From Xenorhabdus ehlersii (GTDB lineage Bacteria; Pseudomonadota; Gammaproteobacteria; Enterobacterales; Enterobacteriaceae): a stretch of DNA of 64,000 bases. Positions 28,279-38,857 of the stretch are shown piece after piece. The stretch lies in the NCBI RefSeq assembly GCF_003610465.1, contig NZ_RAQI01000001.1, positions 248,001 through 312,000 of the forward strand, given 5' to 3'. The notes below the pieces were generated by a model. That model worked only from the letters and a program-made list of their open reading frames with translations. It was not told where the DNA came from and searched no databases. The position numbers and the translations under genes were made by a program. How positions within the stretch are numbered: position 1 is the first letter of the stretch; every line of letters begins with the position of its first letter.

Positions 28279-28500
28279 CTGTTCACCTTGTTCACTTCTT
28301 AATATTTTTATTTAAATTCATAATATTAAGTAGTGATGACTTGAAATCAGACTCATCACCACTCTTCACCCAACAGTTCACCTTCAAATCAGGAAAAGGT
28401 GAACAGTGATGAAGACTTGTGAACAGTTTAAAAATAACTATTCACCCTATAATATATTGATATATATAATTTAAATTATAGAGTGAATAGAGGTGAACAC
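28279..28500. other. Putative P4-type replication origin with iterons
   Basis: The motif GGTGAACA and its complement TGTTCACC occur repeatedly: CTGTTCACC at 28279, CAGTTCACC near 28374, AGGTGAACAGT near 28398, TGTGAACAG near 28419, AGGTGAACACT near 28491, plus degenerate copies (TTCACTT, CTTCACCC, ATTCACCC, GTGAATAG). P4 phage alpha protein binds iterons of this kind at ori and crr. The cluster lies directly downstream of the alpha-like gene in very AT-rich DNA. Confidence 0.65.
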
Positions 28501-28541
28501 TTTTTTTATATTTCTTTGAAAAATCCTTGTAATCAGAAAAA

Positions 28542-30983
28542 TTATTCTTCTGGCAGGTTATTCCTTGTCAGTTTTGGCATCCACTCAATGGCAGTGTCAA
28601 TATTTAGGTTCAGATTGCTGCGAATACCGTATTTGCTTTTTTTACGCAGGTAATGCTGGCTGTACTCTGCCAGTGCACCAGGCATATCCATACCAAAACG
28701 AGTCACGGAAACGGGTTTATTCAGATTGTTACCTTTCATGTAAGCAAGGTAAGCGTGATAAAGGTACTTACGGGGATTTAACGGTACAATCTCCGCATTA
28801 CCGATTAACAGGCCGTCAGTTTTATTAGACGCAATCAGATAGCCGCAGAAATCGACCAGTGGATCTGTGCCGCGTTTAATATCCAACGCCTCCGCAGATT
28901 TTTGCTGTTCTGCCAGTAAACGTCTTGCAGTTTGTGGATCAGCAAAGCGGTAAAGCAGATGTCGGATAATCACAGGCAATTCTGCTGCGATTTTATCCCG
29001 CAGAAGTGGATCACGTTCATTTTCGGGCACAACTTCGGAAAAATTGAAAATCACCCGACGCCGCGATACACCGCCACTGCGATCACTGAAACTCATGGCA
29101 TTATTGTTTACCGCCAATACCACGGCAGGAATGCGGGTTGAATAAGGTTGTTTATGCTTCGGGTCGATAGCCACCTCATCCCCGCCTGTAATGGCTTTGA
29201 TACCGGAGCCATCGCCCACATAGCGGGTCTGGTCCGGCAGGATAATCAACGAATATCCCACAATCAGTGCCCGTTCCCGTGGATTTTCCAGTGCGGCCAT
29301 ACTCGCAGAAACAGTGTTGCCTTTGCCTGCCAGCATTGAACAGATTTCAGCAAAGATGCTTTTGCCACTGCCTCCGGCACCAGTGATTTCCAGAAACAAC
29401 TGCCAGTCGTAACGGTTCGCCAACACCATAAACAGGGCTGCCAGTACGCGATCAAATTTGTTCTCACTGTTAGCGGTTGCCCGATTGAGCCATTGCCAGA
29501 ACTGTGGGGCATGGTCTTGCAGGGTTTCCCCCGAAACAGGGGAATTAAACGCAACATCATTCGCCAGTAGCAACCAGTCATGTTTGCGATGAGGCCGGAA
29601 TTGGCAGGCTTTCAGGTCAAATACGCCGTTACTGAATCCGATTAAGTGGCGTTCTGGCGGTTGCATCATAGGAAGCCGCAATTTCAGGGCATCCACCGCA
29701 GAACTGATACCATGCGGTGAGTACGGCAGTTTCTCTTCCATGAAAGCAGCGACCATTTCCCGTTTTAAATCGCGGTCACTGACCGGACGCCAGACAATAC
29801 CGTCATAGTGATGAACGGTTTCCGAAGCGCCATCCAATGCTAAATCACCGTCATAACGTGCCAGTAATACTTCTCCGCGCTGGCTCGCTCCCATCTGGCA
29901 TAATGTCAGTTTTGAAGGTTCGACATCACGGGGCTGAATAACTTCTTTTTTCTTGGTTGATGTTGGTTGATAAAGCCCTTGAGCAAAGGCCAGCTTTGCC
30001 CTTTCCACACCATATTGTTGGCGGTAATCATCCCAGTCGGCTTTGTACTCTGTCGGTGGTAACGTAACCCAACCACTAACCGCAATAGCTGCTTTTTCTG
30101 CTGAGATCCTGCCGATATTCACTTTTGGTTTGCCGTTTTTATCCAGTTCGTCGGGATGATGCCAATCGTTATCTGCTGCCAGAATAATTTTTGTATCCGA
30201 CCAGCGTTCCCGAACGGCTTTGGCAACCGAAGATAAATTACCTGCATCTAATGCTGCCAGAACAGTACCTTTATAGAGTTGGTTAACCGTGAGTGCTGTG
30301 GCGTAACCTTCGGTAATGATGACCGTATCGGGGTTATCTTCTAGTTCAGACAGGGCAATAAATGCACCTTTTTTCTGGCTGCCGGGGAAGAATTTTTTCT
30401 CGCCATTGGGTTTGATGATTTGAGCGCCGGTGACTTTTTTATCCAGTGCTGTCAGTGCCAGCACTGTCGAATTATCAAACAGTAGCTGCTGATCAAGATG
30501 TTGCAGACCCTTTGCAGTCAAATAGGGAGATTGCCCGGCGATAGTCTGCGCCATCAGAGTTGCCACTCTTTCGGCAACGGGCGGTGTGGGATAAGTGATT
30601 TCTTTGGCGAGCTTGGGTTCGGATAAAGGCAGTGCCAGTGCATCCGCGACAACTTTGGCTGCTTCAAGAATTGAGATTTGGTTGGTTCTTGCCACTAAAT
30701 CCAGTCCATCGCCATAATTCGGGGCATCACACTGGCGGCAGTGCCAGTTGCCGTGATGGTGATCGTCGATAAAATGAAAACGGTCGGTGCCGCCGCAGAC
30801 CGGACAGGCACCATGCTTTCCTTTTGCCGGAACAGTGATACCGCAAGCAGGCAGTAGGTTTTGCCACGAATACATAGCCGAAGTTTTTACGGTCTGGATC
30901 AGATCAAGCGGTTTGTGGTTGCTTGTTGTTTTTTGAGCTGTAAATTCAGGGCGAGTTTGGGTATGCTGTGTATCAGCCATCAT
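28542..30983 (-). CDS. P4 alpha-like primase/helicase
   Basis: 813-residue replication protein of P4-type satellites. Residues about 55-90 form a primase zinc finger (GACPVCGGTDRFHF ... WHCRQCD). The Toprim-like centre is IITEGYATALTVNQL with AADND, and the C-terminal third is a D5/SF3 helicase with Walker A GAGGSGKSIFAEI and the VYA/VAVNNN region AVVLAVNNNAMSFSDRSGG. The protein unwinds and primes at iterons, which are present just downstream. It appears intact. Start is ATG 30983 or the next codon. It is followed upstream by alpA and int, the usual P4 order. Confidence 0.93.
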   Translation of the reverse strand: MMADTQHTQTRPEFTAQKTTSNHKPLDLIQTVKTSAMYSWQNLLPACGITVPAKGKHGACPVCGGTDRFHFIDDHHHGNWHCRQCDAPNYGDGLDLVARTNQISILEAAKVVADALALPLSEPKLAKEITYPTPPVAERVATLMAQTIAGQSPYLTAKGLQHLDQQLLFDNSTVLALTALDKKVTGAQIIKPNGEKKFFPGSQKKGAFIALSELEDNPDTVIITEGYATALTVNQLYKGTVLAALDAGNLSSVAKAVRERWSDTKIILAADNDWHHPDELDKNGKPKVNIGRISAEKAAIAVSGWVTLPPTEYKADWDDYRQQYGVERAKLAFAQGLYQPTSTKKKEVIQPRDVEPSKLTLCQMGASQRGEVLLARYDGDLALDGASETVHHYDGIVWRPVSDRDLKREMVAAFMEEKLPYSPHGISSAVDALKLRLPMMQPPERHLIGFSNGVFDLKACQFRPHRKHDWLLLANDVAFNSPVSGETLQDHAPQFWQWLNRATANSENKFDRVLAALFMVLANRYDWQLFLEITGAGGSGKSIFAEICSMLAGKGNTVSASMAALENPRERALIVGYSLIILPDQTRYVGDGSGIKAITGGDEVAIDPKHKQPYSTRIPAVVLAVNNNAMSFSDRSGGVSRRRVIFNFSEVVPENERDPLLRDKIAAELPVIIRHLLYRFADPQTARRLLAEQQKSAEALDIKRGTDPLVDFCGYLIASNKTDGLLIGNAEIVPLNPRKYLYHAYLAYMKGNNLNKPVSVTRFGMDMPGALAEYSQHYLRKKSKYGIRSNLNLNIDTAIEWMPKLTRNNLPEE

Positions 30984-31089
30984 TTTTACCTTGCTTAATG
31001 GTTGTTGGTGAAACGCCCTGTCAGTGTTAGCAGCACTTCGGGGCGTTGTGTCTTTATGTTACGTGTCTTATGTCATCGTCTTTTCTGTG

Positions 31090-31296
31090 TTATGCCGCCC
31101 GTGATTCTGCAATCCGCTGGGCGATCCAGTCATCAATTTCTGCTTCAATAAAAGCCACTGAGCGAGGTCCGATTTTGACCTGTTGCGGGAATGAGCCGTC
31201 GCTAATCAGTTTGTAGATCCACGCTTTGCTGTAACCCGTCCTGCGTTGCACTTCCGGCAAACGAATCAAACTTGTTTTTAATGCTGCCATTGTCAT
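31090..31296 (-). CDS. alpA: AlpA-family excisionase/regulator
   Basis: 68-residue MerR-like helix-turn-helix protein: LIRLPEVQRRTGYSKAWIYK, SDGSFPQQVKIGPRSVAFIE, EIDDWIAQRI, the full AlpA/Vis signature. I chose ATG 31296 because AGGAG lies seven bases upstream; longer starts to 31332 lack a site. In P4 the homologue Vis acts with Int in excision and regulates transcription. It lies between the integrase and primase genes. Confidence 0.92.
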   Translation of the reverse strand: MTMAALKTSLIRLPEVQRRTGYSKAWIYKLISDGSFPQQVKIGPRSVAFIEAEIDDWIAQRIAESRAA

Positions 31297-31435
31297 ATTC
31301 ATTCTCCTGTTACCGAGTCCTTGAGCGCTCATCGTGGACGTTATCTGATGACAGGCGGATTATTTAAAATGCAGGATTAAATGAACAGCGTTAATTGTTT
31401 TTCTCCCGATGAAAATTAACGGGTTGCAAATTGTA

Positions 31436-32710
31436 CTAACGGTTCTTTCTGTTGCGCAGCGGTTTGGCGAAGTCATACGGTGTAATGGATTTTTCCCTAT
31501 TGGCATCCAGATAATCCGCCCACCACTGCACCATCAGCCGCCGTTCGTCCAGATGTTTGGAGGTGTGAATATACGCCGCTCTGACGTTGTTTCGTTCGAT
31601 ATGGCTGAGCTGGCGTTCGATGGCATCATCGCTCCACAGACCGGATTCCCCCATGGCACCGCGTGCCATTGTGCGGAAGCCGTGCCCACAGACTTCGGTT
31701 TGGGTATCGTAGCCCATCGCCCGTAATGCCTTGTTAACCGTGTTTTCGCTCATGACTTTCGCGGAATTATGATCACTGGGGAACATGACTTCGCAGTTGC
31801 CACTCAGTGCCTGTAACGCGTTGATAAGCCGGACAGCCTGACGACTCAACGGGACAATGTGATCGGCTTTCATTTTCATGCCACGTTCAGAAAAGCGAAC
31901 GCCTTTAATCGGTTGCCTTGTGGCGGGAATTTTCCACACGGCATTTTCAAGGTCGATTTCCTGCCAGCGGGCAAATCTCAGTTCACTGGAACGGACAAAC
32001 GTCAGCAGTGCCAGCTCGACAGCGATTTTTGTCAGCAGGCGCCCACGGTAAACAGACAATCGGTTCAGAAAATCTGGTAAATCTTCATGAGGCAGGGCAG
32101 GGTGATGGCGTGATTTTACGGTGGAAAGTGCGCCAGCCATATCACTGGCAGGGCTGGATTCGAGGACATCATTCTGGACGGCATAGCGCATGATAGCTGT
32201 AACACGTTGTTGCAATCGCTGGGCAATGTTGTGTTTACCCGCATCATCAATGGCTTTGATGGGGGCTAAAAGCTGGCTGGTTCTTAACGTGGTAATATCG
32301 AGCCTGCCAATCTGCGGGAAAATAGACTGCTCAAGGCTGCGTAGCACTGTTTGGCTATGTCTGTCGCTCCAGCGTTTGTTGCTGGCATGCCATGCGCGGG
32401 CGATGTGTTCAAATGTATGTGTGATTTTCGATGGCGAGGCAGTGCCTTTTTTCTCGGCTTTGGGATCGATGCCCTGTGCCATCAGCTTTTTGGCTTCATC
32501 CCGTCTGGCGCGGGCATCGGCTAACGATACTGCCGGATAAACACCAAACGCCAGCCGGTCTTCTTTCTTATCGGTCGGGCGGTAATATTTCATCCGCCAG
32601 TATTTCGAGCCGCGTGACGAGACTTCTAAATAGAGACCGCCGCCATCGGCGAGTTTGTAGGTTTTTTCTTTGGGCTTTGCAGTTTCGATTTGCCGGGCGT
32701 TTAGTTTCAT
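31436..32710 (-). CDS. int: P4-type tyrosine integrase of the tRNA-Phe island
   Basis: 424-residue tyrosine recombinase from MKLNARQIETAKPKEKTYKL (ATG 32710; ATG 32722 also possible). The frame open to 32920 reads antisense through the tRNA and is not used. An N-terminal arm-binding DUF4102-type domain (LADGGGLYLEVSSRGSKYWR) is followed by a core-binding domain and the catalytic domain: Arg in FVRSSELRFARW, HGFRTMARG, then the Tyr in NVRAAYIHT. It sits directly beside tRNA-Phe, the expected attachment site, and looks intact. Confidence 0.95.
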   Translation of the reverse strand: MKLNARQIETAKPKEKTYKLADGGGLYLEVSSRGSKYWRMKYYRPTDKKEDRLAFGVYPAVSLADARARRDEAKKLMAQGIDPKAEKKGTASPSKITHTFEHIARAWHASNKRWSDRHSQTVLRSLEQSIFPQIGRLDITTLRTSQLLAPIKAIDDAGKHNIAQRLQQRVTAIMRYAVQNDVLESSPASDMAGALSTVKSRHHPALPHEDLPDFLNRLSVYRGRLLTKIAVELALLTFVRSSELRFARWQEIDLENAVWKIPATRQPIKGVRFSERGMKMKADHIVPLSRQAVRLINALQALSGNCEVMFPSDHNSAKVMSENTVNKALRAMGYDTQTEVCGHGFRTMARGAMGESGLWSDDAIERQLSHIERNNVRAAYIHTSKHLDERRLMVQWWADYLDANREKSITPYDFAKPLRNRKNR

Positions 32711-32875
32711 TATTAAGGGCATCCTTGTAATCGAACGGTAAGTGCCCCGAATTATGCCCTTCGCTGCATCTTGATTGCAACAGACGAAACTAGACCTAAA
32801 AATAATAATGGATGTTGATTTTGCTGGATTTAGCAGGAATTGTTTGACTGGGCTGGACTTCACTGGAAGTTTAAG

Positions 32876-32951
32876 TGGTGCCCGGAGGCGGAATCGAACC
32901 ACCGACACGGGGATTTTCAATCCCCTGCTCTACCGACTGAGCTATCCGGGC
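32876..32951 (-). tRNA. tRNA-Phe (GAA)
   Basis: 76 bases including the encoded CCA. Acceptor GCCCGGA pairs with TCCGGGC, the anticodon loop is TTGAAAA with GAA, and the T-arm is GGTTCGATTCC. It lies next to yjdC, matching pheU in E. coli. Its 3' part is the island attachment site. Confidence 0.97.
32882..32898. repeat. att core within tRNA-Phe
   Basis: CCGGAGGCGGAATCGAA, identical to 17027-17043. It covers the acceptor/T-arm end of the tRNA, the usual crossover region of P4-type integrases. Confidence 0.7.
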
Positions 32952-33080
32952 TAACGGGGCGCATTAAACCGTATTCAGCCCAATCCGTCAAACACTTTCT
33001 GCGAAAAAACCATAAAAATTGATTGATTGCTTTATTTTTATACCGTCTCAGTGTGGTTATTCAGCTAATGCCGTTTTTTA

Positions 33081-33653
33081 TTAACTTAACGCCCCATTTT
33101 TTCGGCATTTTGCGATGGTTAGAATATCTTGAGCCAGAATTTTCGCAGTGATCACATCTTCAAGGTCTCTTTTCACCAATAGCTTACTGAGACACCCCTC
33201 AAGAATAAGTTCCATCTGTTGGGCGACTTGCTTACTGTCGTCAATATCAAGTTGTTGTAATAATTCTTCCGTGTAATGGAAAGAGTTTTGTTTTTGTAAT
33301 TCTGCTAATTGGTGGATTGGATGGTCAACATCAGGAAAAGCGTTGCAAGCAGCAATAAACAGGCAACCTGGATAATGCTGTTCCTGTACTTTTTCCTTAA
33401 GAGCGTCGTAGCGTGCCAGTAATTTTTGCTCAGGGCTTAAGGCTTCATTTAACAGGGTTTGACGCTGCCAGATTTCAATTTGCTGGCTGTGATGGCGCAG
33501 GCAGTCGTAGAGTAAGGCTTCACGATCAGGCCAAAAATGTTTTATATGGCTGATATCAATATCGATAGGGTTTAAAAGTGTCTCGAGTGTCGCTGACAGG
33601 CCATGTTGCTCCAATAAGTTCAGGACATGACTAAGTACATATTCACGTTGCAC
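33081..33653 (-). CDS. yjdC: YjdC-like TetR-family regulator
   Basis: 190-residue TetR-type protein closely following E. coli YjdC in length and sequence: MQREYVLSHVLNLLEQHGLS, HFWPDREALLYDCLRHHSQQ, CLFIAACNAFPDVDHPIHQL, MELILEGCLSKLLVKR. The N-terminal helix-turn-helix is followed by an all-helical ligand domain. It lies 18 bases downstream of dsbD in the same direction, as in E. coli, so it is probably cotranscribed. Target genes are not known. Confidence 0.93.
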   Translation of the reverse strand: MQREYVLSHVLNLLEQHGLSATLETLLNPIDIDISHIKHFWPDREALLYDCLRHHSQQIEIWQRQTLLNEALSPEQKLLARYDALKEKVQEQHYPGCLFIAACNAFPDVDHPIHQLAELQKQNSFHYTEELLQQLDIDDSKQVAQQMELILEGCLSKLLVKRDLEDVITAKILAQDILTIAKCRKNGALS

Positions 33654-33671
33654 GGTGGCTCTCCTTCCAGA

Positions 33672-35450
33672 TTATTTTTGTTGTAGATGTTGTAATTGCT
33701 GTACATGCTGGTTAAAACGCTGAGCGTCCATGAATCCATTGACCCGCTCATCGGTTAGCTCTTTTCCCTTATCGAAAAATAAGATAGTGGGAAGTCCCAG
33801 CACTTGCAGTTTTTGCAACAATTCTTTTTGTTTTGGGGCGTTATCTGTGACATCTGCCTGTAACAAGAGAAATTGGCTTAATTGTGCCTGTACTTGTGGA
33901 TCACTGAAAGTATATTTTTCAAACTCCTTGCAGGCTATACACCAGTCAGCATAGAGGTCCAACATAATCGGTCGATGATGATTTTCAGCCAGAATTTGAC
34001 TCAACTCTTGCCAATCAGAGACTTGTTGAAATTTTAAAGTGGCTTTTTGCTGCTCTGCCGCAGGGCTTCCCCATACCCAATCTTGCAAAGGACGTGAAGC
34101 GATAAGCGCCAAAGCCAGCAAGATGATTTGTAAAGTTCGTACCCAGCCGTTTTTGCTGTTTAAGGTTAATGCGAATGCCCAACCAAGGAAAGAAAATGCC
34201 AATAGGCTCCATAATCTTATGCCCCATGTGTCACCAAGTACGCGTTCCAGTAGGAAGACTGGCAGGGCCAATATAATGAATCCGAAAGCTTCCTTGACGT
34301 ATTGCATCCACGGGCCGCTGCGTGGCAGGAGTTTGTGACCAAATAGTGTGACGGCGATAAGCGGTAAGCCCATTCCCAAGGCGTAGAGGTATAAGGTTAA
34401 GCCACCGACCAATGTATTACCGCTTTGGGCGATATAAAGCAAAATAGCACTGAGTGGTGCGGTAGTGCAGGGAGAGGCGATTAATCCGGCTAAAGCTCCC
34501 ATCACAAATACGCCAATGTAAGAGCCGCTTTGCTGTTGGTTGCTCCAATCCACGAGGCGAGTTTGGAGTGAAGAAGGAAGTTGTAATGTATATAGCTCAA
34601 ACATTGATAAGGCGAGCAAAATAAACAGCACTGACAGCCCTACGAGAATGTAAGGATTTTGCAGGGCCGCCTGAAATTGCAAGCCAGCCGCCGCGACGAC
34701 TAAACCAAGTATTGTATAAGTGAGCGCCATTCCCTGAACGTAACTCATGGCAAGCCAAAAGATCCGTTTTAGGCTTTCAGGACGTTTTTGGCCCAAAATA
34801 ATACTGGAAATCAGCGGATACATGGGCAGTATGCAGGGAGTAAAAGCAATACCAATGCCAATTAATAACGCCCAGAGTGGCGAAAATGGCACATCATGGG
34901 ACTCGGATGGTATATCTTCCTGTTGCAGAGGTGCTTGTAAGGAGCTGTCTTCTTTATTTGTCGCTATGTTAGTTGGTGTCGCGGTTTCATTGCCTGATAG
35001 GGTGGAGGCAGCCACGGCTTGCAATGGTACGTTTAGTGTCTCAGGCGGATAACAATAACCCGCTTCTGCACATCCTTGATATGTGACCTGGAGAGAGCCG
35101 TCGTTGGTGGCAGACAGAATGGGAATATCAATCTGTGCCGATTGAAAATAGACTTCTGTTTTGCCAAAAAACTCATCTTCATGATCTACACCTTTAGCGT
35201 ATGTAATTTTACCCAATGATGTTTCTTGATTAGGAATGATGTTGAATTGTTTTCGATAAAGGTAATAACCGGGTTTAATATCCCAGTTCAACGTGAGTTT
35301 ATTTCCTTGTTGCTGAAAATCAAACATGAATGCCTGATCAGCAGGAAGGTAGAGACTTTTCCCCGGTTGCTCAAACAGTGCGTTAGCTTTGTCAGGAGAC
35401 AGAGCGATACCACTGAACAATAGAAACAACATCAGAATACGTTTCATCAT
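33672..35450 (-). CDS. dsbD: DsbD, thiol:disulfide interchange protein
   Basis: About 592 residues; it moves electrons from cytoplasmic thioredoxin across the inner membrane to DsbC, DsbG and CcmG. I chose ATG 35450 (MMKRILMLF, start of the signal peptide) over the open frame to 35531. The N-terminal periplasmic domain carries [10 protein letters not shown], the eight-helix core carries the redox cysteines in [11 protein letters not shown] and [11 protein letters not shown], and the C-terminal thioredoxin domain carries [14 protein letters not shown]. All six active cysteines are present. yjdC follows. Confidence 0.96.
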   Translation of the reverse strand: MMKRILMLFLLFSGIALSPDKANALFEQPGKSLYLPADQAFMFDFQQQGNKLTLNWDIKPGYYLYRKQFNIIPNQETSLGKITYAKGVDHEDEFFGKTEVYFQSAQIDIPILSATNDGSLQVTYQGCAEAGYCYPPETLNVPLQAVAASTLSGNETATPTNIATNKEDSSLQAPLQQEDIPSESHDVPFSPLWALLIGIGIAFTPCILPMYPLISSIILGQKRPESLKRIFWLAMSYVQGMALTYTILGLVVAAAGLQFQAALQNPYILVGLSVLFILLALSMFELYTLQLPSSLQTRLVDWSNQQQSGSYIGVFVMGALAGLIASPCTTAPLSAILLYIAQSGNTLVGGLTLYLYALGMGLPLIAVTLFGHKLLPRSGPWMQYVKEAFGFIILALPVFLLERVLGDTWGIRLWSLLAFSFLGWAFALTLNSKNGWVRTLQIILLALALIASRPLQDWVWGSPAAEQQKATLKFQQVSDWQELSQILAENHHRPIMLDLYADWCIACKEFEKYTFSDPQVQAQLSQFLLLQADVTDNAPKQKELLQKLQVLGLPTILFFDKGKELTDERVNGFMDAQRFNQHVQQLQHLQQK

Positions 35451-35603
35451 AAGATAATCTTTAGCCTGCCTGTATCGTAAGTTTGATTTGGGAAATTTAT
35501 TAGAATCTGCACTATAACTGATGACGCTCATAGCAGAAAGTCACTTGTTCAATATTAAGACAATACTGGATTTTTGACAGGAAAAGATAGGCAAGGAAGG
35601 AAG

Positions 35604-35629
35604 TTTCAGGGGCTGGCAGGCCCCTGAAA
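35604..35629 (-). terminator. Hairpin between dcuA and dsbD
   Basis: TTCAGGGGC pairs with GCCCCTGAA across a short loop, just downstream of the dcuA stop on the minus strand. The T-run is weak, so termination is likely but not certain. Confidence 0.5.
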
Positions 35630-35659
35630 TAACGATGTCAAACAATCGAAATTGTAAAG

Positions 35660-36961
35660 TTACAAGATAATACCGCCAAACAGGAAACCGAATGTGACCG
35701 CCAATACAACGGCAAGGGTTCCCGGAATAAAGAATGGATGATTGAAGACAAAACGCCCGATACGAGTGGTTCCGGTATCATCCATCTGTACGGCGGCAAC
35801 CAATGTTGGATAAGTTGGCAGAATAAACAGACCCGACACCGCCGAGAACGAAGCAATTGCTGTTAATGGAGTGACATTCAGTGCCAGAGCCATTGGCATC
35901 AACGCCTTAGCCGTTGCTGCTTGTGAATAGAGCAAGGCTGAACAGAAGAAGAAAATGATTGCCAGCAGCCACGGTTGGGCATGAATCAAACTGCCCGCAG
36001 TTTCTTTGATCCAATCGAGATTGGCCTGTACAAAAGTATCCCCCAGCCATGCAACCCCTAAGATACAGATACATGCGCTCATGCCTGCTTTGAAAGTGCT
36101 TGAGTTCAGGATGGCATCGGTATCGACGGAGCAAATAATGGTGGTGAGAGTAGCGATACTGAGCATGATGATCAAAATCGCATTTGTGGTGTTCATCAGG
36201 GGTTTTTCAACCAGACCGACACTTGGGCTATTGATAATCGCATAAATAACAACACTCACGACACCTAGCAGGAACAACAGAACAGAACATTTTGCTTTGG
36301 GTTTGATTTGAATCTGGCTGGCACCACGCATTTCTATCAAGCCATCTTCAAGGCGTTTTTGGTAAACAGGATCATTCGACAGTTTGGCATCAAAAAGCCA
36401 TGAAATAATGAATGACATGAGGATAATGGCACAAAATGTTGAAGGCAGTAATACCATTAACAGGTGGATATAGCTGATGCCTTGCCCTTCCATAATCGAT
36501 GCCATATAAACCACCGCCGCAGAAATAGGCGAAGCAGTGATCCCTATCTGGGCAGCAACAACAGCAGTAGAGAGTGGACGGCATGGTTTTATGCCCTGCT
36601 CTTTGGCAACCTCTGTAATAACAGGCAATGTTGCCAGTGAGATATTCCCCGTACCTGCAAATAGCGTCAGAAAATAAGTGACGATCGGTGCAAGGATTGT
36701 GATGTATTTGGGATTCTTACGCAGTAATTTTTCAGTTTGCTGAACGAGATAATCTAATCCCCCAGCCACTTGCATGGCTGATATCGCAGCAATGACGGCC
36801 ATGATAATTGAAATAACATCAAATGGAATACTCCCTGGTTTAACACCGATGGCGGCGAGGATGAGAACACCAAGCCCACCAGCAAAGCCAATACCAATTC
36901 CCCCTAGTCGTGCTCCCAAAAAAATGGCCAGCAGAACGATAGCTAATTCTACGGCTAACAT
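35660..36961 (-). CDS. dcuA: DcuA, C4-dicarboxylate transporter
   Basis: 433 residues, equal to E. coli DcuA, with 10-12 hydrophobic helices. It exchanges aspartate or fumarate for succinate across the inner membrane. Typical segments are MLAVELAIVLLAIFLGARLG, FAGTGNISLATLPVITEVAK, AAQIGITASPISAAVVYMAS and the final FNHPFFIPGTLAVVLAV. It lies downstream of aspA on the same strand, matching the E. coli aspA-dcuA pair. cutA, which follows dcuA in E. coli, is absent here. Confidence 0.96.
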   Translation of the reverse strand: MLAVELAIVLLAIFLGARLGGIGIGFAGGLGVLILAAIGVKPGSIPFDVISIIMAVIAAISAMQVAGGLDYLVQQTEKLLRKNPKYITILAPIVTYFLTLFAGTGNISLATLPVITEVAKEQGIKPCRPLSTAVVAAQIGITASPISAAVVYMASIMEGQGISYIHLLMVLLPSTFCAIILMSFIISWLFDAKLSNDPVYQKRLEDGLIEMRGASQIQIKPKAKCSVLLFLLGVVSVVIYAIINSPSVGLVEKPLMNTTNAILIIMLSIATLTTIICSVDTDAILNSSTFKAGMSACICILGVAWLGDTFVQANLDWIKETAGSLIHAQPWLLAIIFFFCSALLYSQAATAKALMPMALALNVTPLTAIASFSAVSGLFILPTYPTLVAAVQMDDTGTTRIGRFVFNHPFFIPGTLAVVLAVTFGFLFGGIIL

Positions 36962-37030
36962 GTTAAATACTCCTTCATTTATTTAGTATTATGAAAATCT
37001 ATGGTTAATAGTTTGTGTTTGCGGAAAATT

Positions 37031-37065
37031 AAAAAGGCACGCTTCCGGTTGGAATAGCGTGCCTT
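37031..37065 (-). terminator. Terminator after aspA
   Basis: On the minus strand AAGGCACGCT pairs with AGCGTGCCTT and is followed by TTTAAT. It lies 35 bases past the aspA stop and would partly separate aspA from dcuA. Confidence 0.75.
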
Positions 37066-37100
37066 AATAATTAAGACGAACTTGTTATTATAATCATTAA

Positions 37101-38525
37101 TTAGTCATCAAAACGTTTTGCTTTATAAGTTGGATGTTTTAGGTTCTCAACGGAGAAAATATCATCTAATTCAGTTTCGGTCAGTAAACCACGCTCAAGC
37201 ACGACTTCACGGACGCTTTTGCCCGTTTCAGCACAGATCTTGCCCACGATATCACCATTGTGGTGACCAATAAATGGGTTCAGATAAGTCACGATCCCGA
37301 TGGAGTTGAATACGAAACTTTCACAGACTTCTTTATTGGCAGTAATACCGTTGATACATTTTTCAACCAAATTACGGCATGCATTGCTCAGGATAGATAT
37401 AGATTCAAACATAGCCTGACCAATCGCAGGTTCCATTACGTTAAGCTGTAACTGACCGGCTTCTGCTGCCATCGTGACACAAGTATCGTTACCGATGACT
37501 TTGAAGCAAACCTGGTTAACAACTTCTGGCACAACGGGATTAACTTTCGCTGGCATGATGGAGGAACCTGCCTGCAATTCTGGTAGGTTGATTTCATTCA
37601 GGCCAGCACGAGGGCCGGAAGAGAGTAGACGCAAGTCATTACAAATCTTGGACATCTTAACCGCCAGACGCTTCAACGCGCTGTGAACCATAACGTAAGC
37701 TCCACAGTCAGAGGTAGCTTCTATCAAATCTTCCGCTGGTTGGCAAGGTAATCCTGTGACTTCGGCCAATTTTTCAACTACCAGTTTTTGGTAACCTGGT
37801 GCAGTATTCAGGCCAGTACCGATAGCAGTCGCGCCAAGGTTCACTTCCAGCAGCAGCTCTGCCGTGCGAGTGATGTTTTTGATCTCTTCTTTCAACAGCA
37901 CGGAAAAAGCACGGAATTCTTGACCCAGTGTCATTGGGACCGCATCTTGTAGTTGGGTACGGCCCATTTTCAGGATGTCGTCGAATTCAACACTTTTTTT
38001 GTCGAAGCCCTCTTTCAGCAATTCGATGGAATCAATTAAGTGCATCAAGGCGTTATAAACAGCAATACGGAAGCCTGTAGGGTAAGCGTCATTGGTTGAT
38101 TGGCTTCTGTTCAGGTGATCATTTGGATTCAGGTACTCATATTCGCCTTTTTGATGTCCCATCAACTCCAGGCCGATATTTGCCAACACCTCATTAGTGT
38201 TCATGTTCAGTGAGGTACCGGCCCCCCCCTGAAAGACATCAACAGGGAATTGATCCATACATTTGCTTTTAATGAGAACTTCATCACAGGCTTTGACAAT
38301 GATATCTGCCACTTTTCCAGGAATAGTATGGAGTTCTTTGTTTGCCAGTGCCGCGGCTTTTTTCACCATCACCATGCCACGGATGAATTCAGGCACATTG
38401 TTGATGGTACGGTCACTGATATAAAAGTTTTCAATCGCACGCAGAGTGTGAATACCGTAGTAGGCTTCAGCAGGAACTTCTCGTTTACCTAACAGGTCTT
38501 CTTCGATACGAATGTTGTTTGACAT
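37101..38525 (-). CDS. aspA: AspA, aspartate ammonia-lyase
   Basis: 474 residues from ATG 38525 ([20 protein letters not shown]); the open frame to 38603 is upstream DNA. It converts aspartate to fumarate plus ammonia in the cytosol, feeding fumarate respiration with DcuA. Signatures: [37 protein letters not shown], and the fumarase/aspartase loop [15 protein letters not shown] with the catalytic Ser. A CRP site lies about 200 bases upstream, in keeping with cAMP control known for E. coli aspA. Confidence 0.97.
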   Translation of the reverse strand: MSNNIRIEEDLLGKREVPAEAYYGIHTLRAIENFYISDRTINNVPEFIRGMVMVKKAAALANKELHTIPGKVADIIVKACDEVLIKSKCMDQFPVDVFQGGAGTSLNMNTNEVLANIGLELMGHQKGEYEYLNPNDHLNRSQSTNDAYPTGFRIAVYNALMHLIDSIELLKEGFDKKSVEFDDILKMGRTQLQDAVPMTLGQEFRAFSVLLKEEIKNITRTAELLLEVNLGATAIGTGLNTAPGYQKLVVEKLAEVTGLPCQPAEDLIEATSDCGAYVMVHSALKRLAVKMSKICNDLRLLSSGPRAGLNEINLPELQAGSSIMPAKVNPVVPEVVNQVCFKVIGNDTCVTMAAEAGQLQLNVMEPAIGQAMFESISILSNACRNLVEKCINGITANKEVCESFVFNSIGIVTYLNPFIGHHNGDIVGKICAETGKSVREVVLERGLLTETELDDIFSVENLKHPTYKAKRFDD

Positions 38526-38721
38526 GAGAACCTTCTTAAAATTGGATACGTTTTTTGACTGTTCTATTACGTGTTTGTTGAAAAATAATGTTGCCGATAA
38601 CAATTTCCCTGATATTAGACACTTATCATGAAATTGCTGGCGCGATCATATGTGGATTTGTAAGAAATGCCTTGAACCTGGATCACTTTATAGTGCTATT
38701 TTATTAATGGAATACCATATG

Positions 38722-38737
38722 TGTGACTGAGGTCACG
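38722..38737 (-). promoter_or_regulatory. CRP site upstream of aspA
   Basis: TGTGACTGAGGTCACG matches TGTGA-N6-TCACA at nine of ten positions. It lies in the 332-base divergent region between aspA and fxsA, about 200 bases before the aspA start. Confidence 0.65.
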
Positions 38738-38857
38738 ATTACGGAGAGAAAAAGTTAAGAGTTCGAAGTATTGAAAATGATCACGATTATCCCCACATGT
38801 GTTATCTAACACCATATTATGTGATCTAATCCTCAATAATAATGAAAGGAGAACCAC

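Noticed and set aside
32723..32920. Longer N-terminus of the P4-type integrase
   Set aside because: The extension reads through tRNA-Phe antisense and lacks family similarity; the normal N-terminus starts at 32710.
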